Of a DNA stretch of 64,000 nucleotides, positions 7,885-16,071 are shown piece by piece. Each line of letters begins with the position of its first letter. Positions within the stretch are counted from its first letter, which is position 1. The notes below the pieces were generated by a model. It had not been told where the DNA came from, ran no database searches, and saw nothing but the letters and a program-made list of their open reading frames with translations. The stretch comes from Legionella shakespearei DSM 23087 (GTDB lineage Bacteria; Pseudomonadota; Gammaproteobacteria; Legionellales; Legionellaceae): assembly GCF_000373765.1 (NCBI RefSeq), contig NZ_KB892393.1, forward strand, positions 121,982 through 185,981. The letters run 5' to 3'. Both the position numbers and the translations under genes were made by a program.

Positions 7885-9135
7885 TTAGTATGCTCCCAGA
7901 AAGATGTATTGGACAACACAACCACCCACAGTATTTAACAAAGAGCTAAACAAGCAGAACCGCAGAGATAGTGCGTAAAGAGTTCTATTTATTGCAAATA
8001 AAACACCATTCATTGCAAAAATAACTAAGATCAATAAACAGTAATTTTTTAAACTAAAAATGCAAAACAAAAACACTGGCATTAATGCCAACATTAATCC
8101 TATCCAAATGAGTATTATCTCTTTAATAGGTTGAGCATGTTTTTGATAAGGAAATATACTGTGGAATAATGCGTACTCTAATTTTCCTTTTTCAAAAAGA
8201 GTAAATAGCGTCGATAAGATATAAGTTTGCAACCCTAGCAAAACAAGAATAAGTCCCTGTCGGTTATCCACTGTTTCCTGAGGGTTTAATACTTGTAATA
8301 TAAGTAGTGATATGGCGAAACAAAGCGTAAATCTAATTAAAAACGAAATTTTATTCTGCCTTAAAACAGCTAATTGAATAATAAAAATATTTTTTAAAGA
8401 GTGAATACTTTTTAAGCTATTAAAAATATCAAGGCGCAGTATATTAAATGAAGATTTTTGTTCATGCCGACGAGGTTGTATTGTTCCAAGAATAATACAA
8501 CACAGCAAAGAAATGCTTAACCCGACACCAAAATTTAACAACGAGCTGCCCTGCTTTGAAATGACAATAATTAAAAGAAGTGCTAAGAAAGCCATAACTC
8601 CTTTAGCTATTCTTTTATAAAGAAAATTCAGTAGCAGAGTACACAGCACAAATACAGTAGATGCATAGAGACAATATTGCGAGGCCTTAAATAAGGTATC
8701 TTCAGTATTATGAAGAATATTGGCTCCTCCAAAGAAAATAGCCAGCCAGACAAGATTTAAAGAAAGTAAAAGGATAATGAAATCTATTGCCTTATGAACT
8801 CGCAAAGGAATGTATAAAGTATGCAGATATTCTCTAAATATCCCACCTTTTATAAAAGAAGATTGCGCTCTAGTCAGACTCAGCAAAAAGAAAAGTAATG
8901 TAACCAAATAAATAAACTTTGCTTTAAATGTCATGGATGGATCAATAAGGGCATAAAAAGGAATACCAATCGCTTGAATATTTTTTACCCCTGGTGCTAA
9001 TAAACAGATAATAAAGGCTGTTAATAGTTTATGTCTGGCAATCAATTCTTTGGTTTCATTAAAATAATATTGAGCTCGAAACTTAAGGAACTGATGATTA
9101 AAATAGTTCTTATTTAACTGAGTCAGTTCTAACAT
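7885..9135 (-). CDS. ABC-2-like membrane protein of the RiPP cluster
   Basis: The 416-residue protein has about ten hydrophobic segments (for example LLTAFIICLLAPG, FIYLVTLLFFLLSLT, FIILLLSLNLVWLAIFF, GVMAFLALLLIIVIS, LMLALMPVFLFCIFSL) and a soluble N-terminal stretch. It lacks recognised catalytic motifs. It sits between a full ABC exporter and a lone ABC ATPase, and overlaps the former by seven bases. It is most simply the permease partner of the ATPase at 7236-7883, giving the cluster a second transporter. That may serve export or self-protection. Confidence 0.65.
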   Translation of the reverse strand: MLELTQLNKNYFNHQFLKFRAQYYFNETKELIARHKLLTAFIICLLAPGVKNIQAIGIPFYALIDPSMTFKAKFIYLVTLLFFLLSLTRAQSSFIKGGIFREYLHTLYIPLRVHKAIDFIILLLSLNLVWLAIFFGGANILHNTEDTLFKASQYCLYASTVFVLCTLLLNFLYKRIAKGVMAFLALLLIIVISKQGSSLLNFGVGLSISLLCCIILGTIQPRRHEQKSSFNILRLDIFNSLKSIHSLKNIFIIQLAVLRQNKISFLIRFTLCFAISLLILQVLNPQETVDNRQGLILVLLGLQTYILSTLFTLFEKGKLEYALFHSIFPYQKHAQPIKEIILIWIGLMLALMPVFLFCIFSLKNYCLLILVIFAMNGVLFAINRTLYALSLRFCLFSSLLNTVGGCVVQYIFLGAY

Positions 9136-10820
9136 GTTAGTGCACCTTCATTATAAAATTTTTTATAAGGCTCTCGTGAGGAAAAAGATATGGTCTTAGG
9201 AATAATTGAATGAATATCTCTAGAATGGGTAATGACAATTAAGGTTTGGTTTTTTAAAGCAACTAGGTTACTCAAAACCTTTCTTTCAAGATCTTTGTCT
9301 AATCCAGAGGTTGATTCATCTAAAATAAGAATTTTAGGCTTAAACAATAACGCACGAGCTATTGCAACTCTTTGTATTTGACCTCCTGATAAAGAGCTCC
9401 CTTGCTCGCCTAACTTTGTATCTAGACCTTGAGGCAATGCACTGATAAATTCATGGCAACAAGAGATATTTAATACCTCGCTTAACTCAGATTCGGAATA
9501 ATCTGTATTACTATAGCAAATGTTTTCTCGTATGGTTCTATTAAAAAGAAGTGGATTTTGCTCTACTAAAATAACTAATTTATTAAGCTCAGTTCGTGAA
9601 AATTGGTTTAATTGCCTATCTCCAAGAGTGATTTGTCCTTTAAATCCGGTGTGTAAACCCACTAAAAGTTTTGCGAATGTTGATTTTCCTATTCCTGATC
9701 TACCTTGCATTAAGATTTTTTCACCAAAATCAATTTCTAATGATAAATCCTCAATAGCTTTGATTCCTGATAAAAACATATAGCTAAGATTTTTTACTCT
9801 AAGATTTGGCTCAATAATAGGAGTTACATGTGGCTCTGAACATAAAGTGCTGGAATCATCTTGTCCTTTAGCTAAATGGTCATAAGCTTCTCTTATTGTG
9901 CCCAACTCTCGTGCGAAAATAGTAAGCTGAAAAGAACTAAACCAGACATAATTAATTAAATTGAAGGTTACAAAAGCAACAAAAATAAAATCCCCTATCG
10001 AATAATAGCCTTTATTAAAACCACTTACCTGGTGAATGACTAAAGCAATAATAAAAATTAAGGAAAATAAACTTTGAACTATTTTTATTCTTTCAAAAAA
10101 AAACTGTGCCTTTCTTAACGCTGATTTTTCAGAAGATAAGTGTGTATCTAAATTTTTTAATTCGTACTTTTCACCTACATAAATCTTAATAGAGGATATT
10201 CTGCTAATTAGCTCGCAAAGAGTGCCTGAGATAAAGGAATGAATCTTGTTATATTGTTGCACGACTTTAAGTGATTTTTTTAATCGATACCACGTAGTTA
10301 AAAAGTGAATTGAGAACCATGTAATAATAAAAACAGAATAGAATGGCTCAATTGAATATAGAAACACTGCAGCCAGCAATACAGAAAGAGAGATAGGAAA
10401 AAAATTATAAAAAACAATTTGTATTATTCTTTCTGAAGATGAAGCAAAATCATTAACCTTCTGAGTTAAACTACCTGGCATTGTTTCTAAGAAATAAGCA
10501 TATTTTTTTTTAAGTAAACTACCTATCAGTTGGCTTTTAATATTTTTCTTAAACTTAGGTAAAACAATCGCCACAAAAAAGCCCTGACTTCTAATAACCA
10601 CTTCTGATATAAGAAAAATTATTAAAAATACGATCACAGCACGAGTAACTCCTATTTGCTCATACTTTACAGCAGCACACATATTCAAAATATACCGAAT
10701 TGCCCAAGGAGTGACACATTGTTGGATAGCACTAAAAACTGAAGTAACAATTAGCAACATAAAGCCAAGCTTTTGCTTTTTTATGTTATCTAAAAAAATA
10801 TTGATTAAAGGCACTTTCAT
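9129..10820 (-). CDS. ABC exporter, fused membrane and ATPase domains
   Basis: This 563-residue half-transporter has about six membrane segments in the first 300 residues and a nucleotide-binding domain in the last 230. Walker A is GRSGIGKSTF, the signature LSGGQIQRVAIARAL, Walker B ILILDESTSGLD and the switch histidine VITHS. There is no N-terminal C39 peptidase domain, so it would not cleave a leader itself. No other protease is evident in the cluster. It overlaps its neighbours at both ends (ATGA with the TauD-type gene). It is the likely exporter of the mature peptide. Confidence 0.85.
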   Translation of the reverse strand: MKVPLINIFLDNIKKQKLGFMLLIVTSVFSAIQQCVTPWAIRYILNMCAAVKYEQIGVTRAVIVFLIIFLISEVVIRSQGFFVAIVLPKFKKNIKSQLIGSLLKKKYAYFLETMPGSLTQKVNDFASSSERIIQIVFYNFFPISLSVLLAAVFLYSIEPFYSVFIITWFSIHFLTTWYRLKKSLKVVQQYNKIHSFISGTLCELISRISSIKIYVGEKYELKNLDTHLSSEKSALRKAQFFFERIKIVQSLFSLIFIIALVIHQVSGFNKGYYSIGDFIFVAFVTFNLINYVWFSSFQLTIFARELGTIREAYDHLAKGQDDSSTLCSEPHVTPIIEPNLRVKNLSYMFLSGIKAIEDLSLEIDFGEKILMQGRSGIGKSTFAKLLVGLHTGFKGQITLGDRQLNQFSRTELNKLVILVEQNPLLFNRTIRENICYSNTDYSESELSEVLNISCCHEFISALPQGLDTKLGEQGSSLSGGQIQRVAIARALLFKPKILILDESTSGLDKDLERKVLSNLVALKNQTLIVITHSRDIHSIIPKTISFSSREPYKKFYNEGALTC

Positions 10821-11605
10821 TGTGATATCGACTCATTCCAAAATCGAAGTAATAATCTATCATCCTGATCACTGAACGCTGTTCTACCATGTAATACCTG
10901 ACAATTATCCATCATAAGTAAATCATTTTCTTTTAAAGAGAACCGATATTGATTTGCAGGCTCATGAATAAATTTATTAATCCATGAAATCATGTCATAC
11001 CCAAGCTCATTTGTTTCTAAGCCTCGTACAGTGGGAGAGTAGGACATACCAATCATGCCATTGCTCATATGAAATAATAATTGCTTCTTGGTTTTCCCAG
11101 ATGCAGTATTTATTTGAATAAAATTAGGACAAAATAAGTTTTCTATATCTTCTTTAAATACCGCGCGTAATCCAGCCAACAATTCCGTAACTTTTATAAT
11201 AGTACTAACCCCCCCTTTCAATGAAGACTTGACGCAATAAAGAGAAACAAATCTGGGAAATGCGGTACGGTATCCTTCATCACAGTGAAGTGGCTGTGAA
11301 AATGCCGTATTAATATAAAATTTTCCATTATTTACAGCTTCCACCCGAGCAATATATTTTTTATTAATACCAACATCTCTGATTTGTTGCCCAAATGTTT
11401 TTGCCAATCCTCTTAATATTGAGAGCACAGTTCTTTCTTTCATATTGATAACTGCAAATCCATTTTCCTGGATTATTGCTTTCAGCAAGTCTGCGATTAA
11501 AAAAGTATCCTCATCAACAAAAGGTAATACATCTGACTTTCCTGGATGATTACAATAATTTTCACTACTAATGTGAGCCTGAATATCTTTGAGATTAAGC
11601 AACAT
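10817..11605 (-). CDS. TauD/clavaminate synthase-type 2-oxoglutarate Fe(II) dioxygenase
   Basis: The 262-residue protein has the facial triad and 2-oxoglutarate site of the TauD/TfdA superfamily. HxD is in PLHCDEGYR (about residue 109), the distal histidine is in DNCQVLHGRTAF, and the 2-oxoglutarate arginine is in DDRLLLRFW. The first 40 residues are poorly conserved. It overlaps the HExxH-like gene by 11 bases and the exporter gene by four. Enzymes of this type hydroxylate or cyclise amino acids and peptides, so it is a candidate peptide-tailoring oxygenase. The modified residue is unknown. Confidence 0.8.
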   Translation of the reverse strand: MLLNLKDIQAHISSENYCNHPGKSDVLPFVDEDTFLIADLLKAIIQENGFAVINMKERTVLSILRGLAKTFGQQIRDVGINKKYIARVEAVNNGKFYINTAFSQPLHCDEGYRTAFPRFVSLYCVKSSLKGGVSTIIKVTELLAGLRAVFKEDIENLFCPNFIQINTASGKTKKQLLFHMSNGMIGMSYSPTVRGLETNELGYDMISWINKFIHEPANQYRFSLKENDLLMMDNCQVLHGRTAFSDQDDRLLLRFWNESISQ

Positions 11606-12425
11606 GACTTATTTCCAAATCTAACTTATGAAGCAATTCACCATATGAACTCAATAACTTTTTTCCTTTCAAGGTGAATAAATTAATATGATCATTTAAA
11701 ATTAAAAACCCATCCTTACATCGCTGCATTGCGGTAGATGTTATCGGGTGATAATTAACTTGGGCCTCTAATGTTTGAAAATTATATCGGTAATTTAAAA
11801 CTTCGATACCAACACAAAGACTATGGAAAAAAATATATAGAGGGAATAAATTTCCGCCTCTTTTATGTGTCGCAGCCGTTCTTACAGGAAGTTGTTTATG
11901 GGAGTCTTCAACTAGAGGCTCTATGAAATCATCGATAAAAAGTAGCATATGAGTAATTTGATGAATAATAAGCTCATTAAAATCTTCTTGATTAAAATGT
12001 TCTTTAAAATCAATATGAGCAATCCCTAATCCATCAGCTGTTGTTCCCTCTATATATGAGTCTAATTCCGTAATCAAAATAGCTTTAATTAATTGGTTAC
12101 AAAAAAGAGCAGCCATAGGATGAGCATTACTGAATGATTTATAGTGTTCATCTATTTTCTTTTCTTCAACTAGAGTAGCTGAATAACGATTATCATGAGA
12201 AAAATAATCTTCTCTTTTATTAACGTAATATGGAATAATATTTAAAGACTGAAATTTCGTAAGAAAAATTGTCTCACTCCAATCTGGAACTGAGTTGAAT
12301 GCTGAAATATTAGGTAAAACTTTATCGTAGGAAAGTATCTCAGCCAGCCTATTTTCAATTGCATACTTTTTTTCAAACTCAGTTAATAACACCTCAAGCT
12401 TGTTTTCATTAAAAAATGCAAACAT
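11595..12425 (-). CDS. HExxH-type putative peptide hydroxylase with HQITH
   Basis: The 276-residue protein resembles the RiPP-associated family with an HExxH motif, in which studied members are iron/2-oxoglutarate peptide beta-hydroxylases. The motif region reads ELIIHQITHMLLFIDDF (about residues 148-164), with glutamine where glutamate is usual. Downstream, THKRGGNLFPLYIFFHSLCVG offers the arginine and third histidine expected of the family. I chose ATG at 12425, which overlaps the PhyH-type stop (TAATG). The longer frame begins inside that gene. Family assignment rests on motif layout and context and is moderate. Confidence 0.55.
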   Translation of the reverse strand: MFAFFNENKLEVLLTEFEKKYAIENRLAEILSYDKVLPNISAFNSVPDWSETIFLTKFQSLNIIPYYVNKREDYFSHDNRYSATLVEEKKIDEHYKSFSNAHPMAALFCNQLIKAILITELDSYIEGTTADGLGIAHIDFKEHFNQEDFNELIIHQITHMLLFIDDFIEPLVEDSHKQLPVRTAATHKRGGNLFPLYIFFHSLCVGIEVLNYRYNFQTLEAQVNYHPITSTAMQRCKDGFLILNDHINLFTLKGKKLLSSYGELLHKLDLEISHVA

Positions 12426-13195
12426 TAAAGAATCTCCCTCGATAGAGTTTTGCGCCATTGTTCATAATCTTTCTCAGATGAACGCTCTATTCTTGGTGGA
12501 AATTTTTCACGCTTAAAGGCGAAATAAGCATCCCTTAAATCCCCAAAGTTATCTGGAGAGTAAGTAATAAAATAACAATTTCTATCTAATTGGGATAAAT
12601 TATCATTAGATTGATGAACTAGATAAGAACTGAAACATAAAAGATCTCCAGGGACCATTTTGACATCTTGCCAATTTATATCCTTTTTTACATCGTATTC
12701 ATCTAGTTCAATACTACCATTGACATGAGGCAGTAACTCTTTCAAGTATTTTTGACTTGAAACTCTAAAACAACCATTTTTTTCGTCAGAAAAATGAATG
12801 GGGATCATAATAGTAATAAGTTCATCATCTACAAATTTTCTAAATGCAGCTCCATCCTGATGAGGTCTAAATCCACCCCCACCAGATAATTTATAATTAA
12901 TTTTTTCTTTAAAAAGTCGATAGTTCCTAGCTGTAAGTTCTTTTAGTAATCTACCAATTTTTTCACCTCTAACAAGCTCATTAAGTAATGGTAAGTAATC
13001 ACAAAATTTTTCGACCCGATTTAGAATAATCTCATCATTAATTTGACTTTTTTCAAAATACTTCATGGGACCACCAATTATCTCAGGAACTTCTTTAAGA
13101 TAAGAGGCACCTGTTTCCCACAATTTTATTTCGTCACTATTAAAAAAATTTTTTAATAATACATATCCATTGGTTTTATAATCGGCTATCAACAT
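12425..13195 (-). CDS. Phytanoyl-CoA dioxygenase (PhyH)-family oxygenase
   Basis: The 256-residue protein shows the PhyH pattern: NGYVLLKNFFNSDEI at the start, the iron-binding HxD in FRPHQDGAAF (about residues 110-119), GCFRVSSQ in the middle, and the distal histidine in PGDLLCFSSYLVHQSNDN. These are Fe(II)/2-oxoglutarate enzymes that hydroxylate or halogenate small molecules, including natural products. The start lies one base after the MNIO stop (TGATATG), and the stop overlaps the next start. It is one of three predicted oxygenases besides the MNIO. Its target is not predictable. Confidence 0.8.
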   Translation of the reverse strand: MLIADYKTNGYVLLKNFFNSDEIKLWETGASYLKEVPEIIGGPMKYFEKSQINDEIILNRVEKFCDYLPLLNELVRGEKIGRLLKELTARNYRLFKEKINYKLSGGGGFRPHQDGAAFRKFVDDELITIMIPIHFSDEKNGCFRVSSQKYLKELLPHVNGSIELDEYDVKKDINWQDVKMVPGDLLCFSSYLVHQSNDNLSQLDRNCYFITYSPDNFGDLRDAYFAFKREKFPPRIERSSEKDYEQWRKTLSREIL

Positions 13196-13196
13196 A

Positions 13197-14042
13197 TCAC
13201 ATCATCACTTTAGCTTGTTCTACTCTATATTTTCGCATAATGCTTCTGGCAAATTGCACCTCTTCAATAATGTCTGAAAAAGGCTCAAAATTAGCATCTC
13301 GTTCGATTACCACACCACGAAAAGGAACCGTTCGTGCTACATAATCAAAAAGCTTCCAAACCTCTTTTGAAATTGCATTAGCATGGGTATCAACATGCAT
13401 ATTTTCTTTAAATGAACCACCTGCTAAGTGGATTTCAACAACGCGTTCTAAAGGAAGCTTGCTCAAGAATTCATAAGGGTCATAATTATGGTTGAGAGAA
13501 TTTAAATACAGATTATTCAAGTCCAAAAGCATGCCACAATTAGCTTGCAAAAGAATTTTAGAAAGAAACTCTGCTTCGCTCATAGATGAGTTCGGTACAA
13601 TATAATAATAGGTAATATTTTCGAGCAAGAAAGGACAGGCTATACGCTGAGTTAACGATTTAACCTTAGAGACAATAAGGTCTATGTTTTCGTCATTGAA
13701 GCTTATTGGCATAAGATGACCAACTTCAATGTTATTAATTTTAGTTAGACTAATATGATCACTATACCAATGACAATTAGTTTCATTAATAACTGTTTCG
13801 AGTTTAGCGCAATAAGATTCATCGAGTTCTTCAGGTGTACCAATCGATAAATCTAGGCCGTGTAAAACTAACGGTTTCTTGCTAATAAGACGTTTTAATC
13901 TGCTATTTTGTTCCCGAATAAAAAATCTTTCTGAATAGGCCTCAATAAAATCAAATAAATCAAGATTCTGCTCTATTTGCTCTCCAATAGCATTCATGTA
14001 ACTGATGCCAACGCCTAAGTCTGCTCCTGATGAATACAACAT
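13197..14042 (-). CDS. MNIO (DUF692) multinuclear iron oxidative enzyme
   Basis: This 281-residue TIM-barrel protein belongs to the MbnB/TglH/BufB family, whose members use two or three irons to rearrange cysteine-containing peptides. Metal-ligand blocks are all present in order: LVLHGLDLSIG, WYSDHIS, FLLENITYYY, MLLDLNNLYLNSLNHNYDP, EIHLAGG, DTHA and GVVIERD. The ATG at 14042 overlaps the stop of the partner gene (TAATG), with GAAGG four bases upstream. The coupling to a partner and the nearby cysteine-bearing peptide identify the cluster as an MNIO RiPP pathway. The product chemistry (oxazolone, thiooxazole, excision and so on) cannot be read from sequence. Confidence 0.9.
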   Translation of the reverse strand: MLYSSGADLGVGISYMNAIGEQIEQNLDLFDFIEAYSERFFIREQNSRLKRLISKKPLVLHGLDLSIGTPEELDESYCAKLETVINETNCHWYSDHISLTKINNIEVGHLMPISFNDENIDLIVSKVKSLTQRIACPFLLENITYYYIVPNSSMSEAEFLSKILLQANCGMLLDLNNLYLNSLNHNYDPYEFLSKLPLERVVEIHLAGGSFKENMHVDTHANAISKEVWKLFDYVARTVPFRGVVIERDANFEPFSDIIEEVQFARSIMRKYRVEQAKVMM

Positions 14043-14860
14043 TATCCTTCTCTCTGCTGAATAACCCAAACACCTAATTGCTCAAGTTTTTTTAAAAATC
14101 CTAAAAAATCACCTTGTGATAATCGCTCTTCAAAAAAATGATAAGCTGCTAACAAATTTTGGCAATCAATCACTTTCTCCACTATTTCCCTAACATCCTT
14201 GGATAAACTTAATGTGCCAATCCCTTCCTTTTTTAAATTCTTAAAAAATAAAACCGTACAATCTTCTTTGATAAATTTTTTATCTTTTTTATTTAGGATA
14301 GATGGAATGTTATATTCAAATTCCTCTATCCGGTAACACTCATGTATATACACTATATAACTATCTAGGCCAGTAAATTCAGTTAAATCAATTACCTTTG
14401 AGGCATGAAAAATAAAGTTTTCATGATGCTTATAGGTCACTTCATTTCTTATTCTTTCATATCGAACAATTTGTTTCTCGATACAATCTAATAATGGACT
14501 TTGCTCTGCAAAAAAAGCGAAGCAAATACTTTCGGCTAAAGGATTTTTGGGTGGGTTGGCTTTAATTGTTAGGCTATCTAGATAACTATCCCAAATACTA
14601 GTGAGACGTTGAGTATCCAAAAAATCAACCGTAATCGGTAAAGAAGCTTTAATATCATCTCCTCTATTTTTCTTTAAAATACGAGCAGAGGCGATAAAGC
14701 GTTTGCTATTACGTTGATAAAAATCATCAATAATTTGCATATCATGTGCAGTCAAATTTAAATCGGAACTAATTTGCGTTCGAAAATCATCATAATTTTC
14801 TAATGCATTAAGATTTGTTATTAATGCTGCGAGAACTGTTTGTATTGTGTTATTGTCCAT
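14042..14860 (-). CDS. MNIO partner protein (MbnC/TglI/BufC-like role)
   Basis: The 272-residue helical protein lies directly before the MNIO, where the precursor-binding partner is usually encoded. The N-terminal half (TVLAALITNLNALENYDDF, MQIIDDFYQRNSKRFIASARI) resembles the DUF2063-like helical domain of such partners. A middle part with alternating strands follows, and a C-terminal segment (LGFLKKLEQLGVWVIQQREG). Primary sequence similarity is weak, so the call depends on position and size. I chose ATG at 14860; an upstream in-frame TTG at 14875 is less likely. It overlaps the GNAT stop by 11 bases. Confidence 0.65.
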   Translation of the reverse strand: MDNNTIQTVLAALITNLNALENYDDFRTQISSDLNLTAHDMQIIDDFYQRNSKRFIASARILKKNRGDDIKASLPITVDFLDTQRLTSIWDSYLDSLTIKANPPKNPLAESICFAFFAEQSPLLDCIEKQIVRYERIRNEVTYKHHENFIFHASKVIDLTEFTGLDSYIVYIHECYRIEEFEYNIPSILNKKDKKFIKEDCTVLFFKNLKKEGIGTLSLSKDVREIVEKVIDCQNLLAAYHFFEERLSQGDFLGFLKKLEQLGVWVIQQREG

Positions 14861-15395
14861 GATGTAAAACTTCAATTTCTAAAACCATTAAATGCTCATC
14901 TTCATAAGCATCATTGATTTTTATAGCGTTTCTTTTAATCCCTTCTGTAATGAAACCAAATTTCTGAGTAAGAGCAATGGATTTATAATTACTTTGCGCA
15001 ACATGGCCCTCTATTCTTCTGAGATTATTTCTTTTTGCATGATCAATCATTTCAATAAATAATTGATTAGCAATCCCTTGAGAAGAATAAGACTCAAGGA
15101 TACCTATTCCAATAGTCGCTACATGAGATTTTCTATTATTTCGATAAGCTTCAACAGAAAGATACCCTACAACGTTATTATCCTCTGATAGCGTATCAAA
15201 TGCTAAAAAGATAGCTGATTTTGGATAGTTTATTGCAGAAATGATCTTGTCTTTATATTTGCTAATATCAGAAGATCTTTCCCCTGGCTGAAATGTTGTA
15301 TATACAACCTCTTCATCCAACTTGAGAAGCATAACGGCCCAATCAGGCGCATCTTGAGGCAATGCTTTTCTTACAATGATGTTATTTGATTTCAT
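14850..15395 (-). CDS. GNAT (RimJ/RimL-type) N-acetyltransferase of the RiPP cluster
   Basis: The 181-residue protein is a single GNAT domain. The acetyl-CoA loop lies in IGILESYSSQGIANQLFIEM (Q-x-x-G-x-A form), followed by NNLRRIEGHVAQSNYKSIALTQKFGFITEGIKRNAI, the usual C-terminal 'N..s..l..k.GF..eG..r' block. RimJ/RimL-like enzymes acetylate N-termini or amines. It is the first gene after the precursor gene, 41 bases away. It may acetylate the peptide N-terminus or a released amine, or protect the host from the product. Confidence 0.8.
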   Translation of the reverse strand: MKSNNIIVRKALPQDAPDWAVMLLKLDEEVVYTTFQPGERSSDISKYKDKIISAINYPKSAIFLAFDTLSEDNNVVGYLSVEAYRNNRKSHVATIGIGILESYSSQGIANQLFIEMIDHAKRNNLRRIEGHVAQSNYKSIALTQKFGFITEGIKRNAIKINDAYEDEHLMVLEIEVLHHGQ

Positions 15396-15436
15396 TTAAA
15401 GACAATAATTGAGGCCAGGTAAACCCAGCCTAATTA

Positions 15437-15514
15437 CTAAGGACAGCCAACAGAGTTACAAAGAACTTCAACACTGTTTGCAGATTCTTCAATAATTTCG
15501 ATATTTAGATCCAT
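15437..15514 (-). CDS. Candidate RiPP precursor peptide, 25 residues
   Basis: A 26-codon gene on the minus strand starts at ATG 15514 with GGAG seven bases upstream and ends with TAG at 15439-15437. The peptide has an acidic, hydrophobic leader-like part (MDLNIEIIEESANSVEVL) and ends in CNSVGCP. The two cysteines are at residues 19 and 24. It is the first gene of the cluster, directly before the GNAT, partner and MNIO genes. Size, position, ribosome binding site and paired C-terminal cysteines fit an MNIO substrate. There is no signal peptide, unlike bufferins. It is not homologous to any precursor I can name. Confidence 0.8.
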   Translation of the reverse strand: MDLNIEIIEESANSVEVLCNSVGCP

Positions 15515-15737
15515 TTTTTTCTCCATAATTATTTTTTGAAAAAAGACAGACTTGTCTGTATTTCCTTATGAGCAATTGAGTTCATCCGTTGCTCAGGGCC
15601 AATTATACATAGAATAACGATGTTTAAAAGCCCCAAAAATAAGCAGGAAGTGTTTTAATTTTTTAACTATATAATAAATAATGAAAACAGGAGAGATATT
15701 TATTTTTAATATCTCTTCAATGATACTAATATAAAAT
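15515..15737 (-). promoter_or_regulatory. Leader region of the RiPP cluster
   Basis: This 223-base gap before the precursor gene holds three signals on the minus strand. A TATAAT -10 hexamer lies at 15607-15602, with a weak -35. An inverted repeat TGAGCAA (15569-15575) / TTGCTCA (15589-15595) would form a 5'-UTR hairpin. A perfect palindrome ACAGAC-TT-GTCTGT lies at 15546-15559, about 32 bases before the start codon. The last could be an operator. No further gene is seen here. Confidence 0.5.
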
Positions 15738-16043
15738 TTAAGGGAGATAACCCTTCATATGTCTTAAAAGATCCATCTTTTCCTGTGAATTCAATTTTTC
15801 AAATAATTTAATAAATTCAGCTAAATTATCATCTTCTGAATAAAAATAAGCAGTGGGTATTTTCAGAATATCTGCAATTCGTTTTAAAGTCGCATAATCA
15901 GGATTATGGCGCCCCATTTCATAATGATTCATTCTAGCGCTAGCAGAAAACTCATCCATTCCGGCAGCAATACCCAGTTTTTTCTGGGAAATTTGAGCCA
16001 CTAATCTGGCTTCTTTAAGTCTCTTAGGAACAGGAGAATCCAT
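15738..16043 (-). CDS. XRE-family helix-turn-helix regulator
   Basis: The 101-residue protein has an N-terminal Cro/C1-type HTH: LKEARLVAQISQKKLGIAAGM with the recognition segment SASARMNHYEMGRHNPDYATLKRIADIL. A short C-terminal part (AEFIKLFEKLNSQEKMDLLRHMKGYL) probably dimerises. It is transcribed toward the RiPP cluster, whose first start codon is 223 bases beyond its stop. Three related palindromes lie upstream of its start (16072-16157), so autoregulation is likely. It is also a candidate switch for the RiPP genes, though the palindrome there is different. Confidence 0.85.
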   Translation of the reverse strand: MDSPVPKRLKEARLVAQISQKKLGIAAGMDEFSASARMNHYEMGRHNPDYATLKRIADILKIPTAYFYSEDDNLAEFIKLFEKLNSQEKMDLLRHMKGYLP

Positions 16044-16071
16044 CTAGACAAACATCTATTTAAATCAACAT

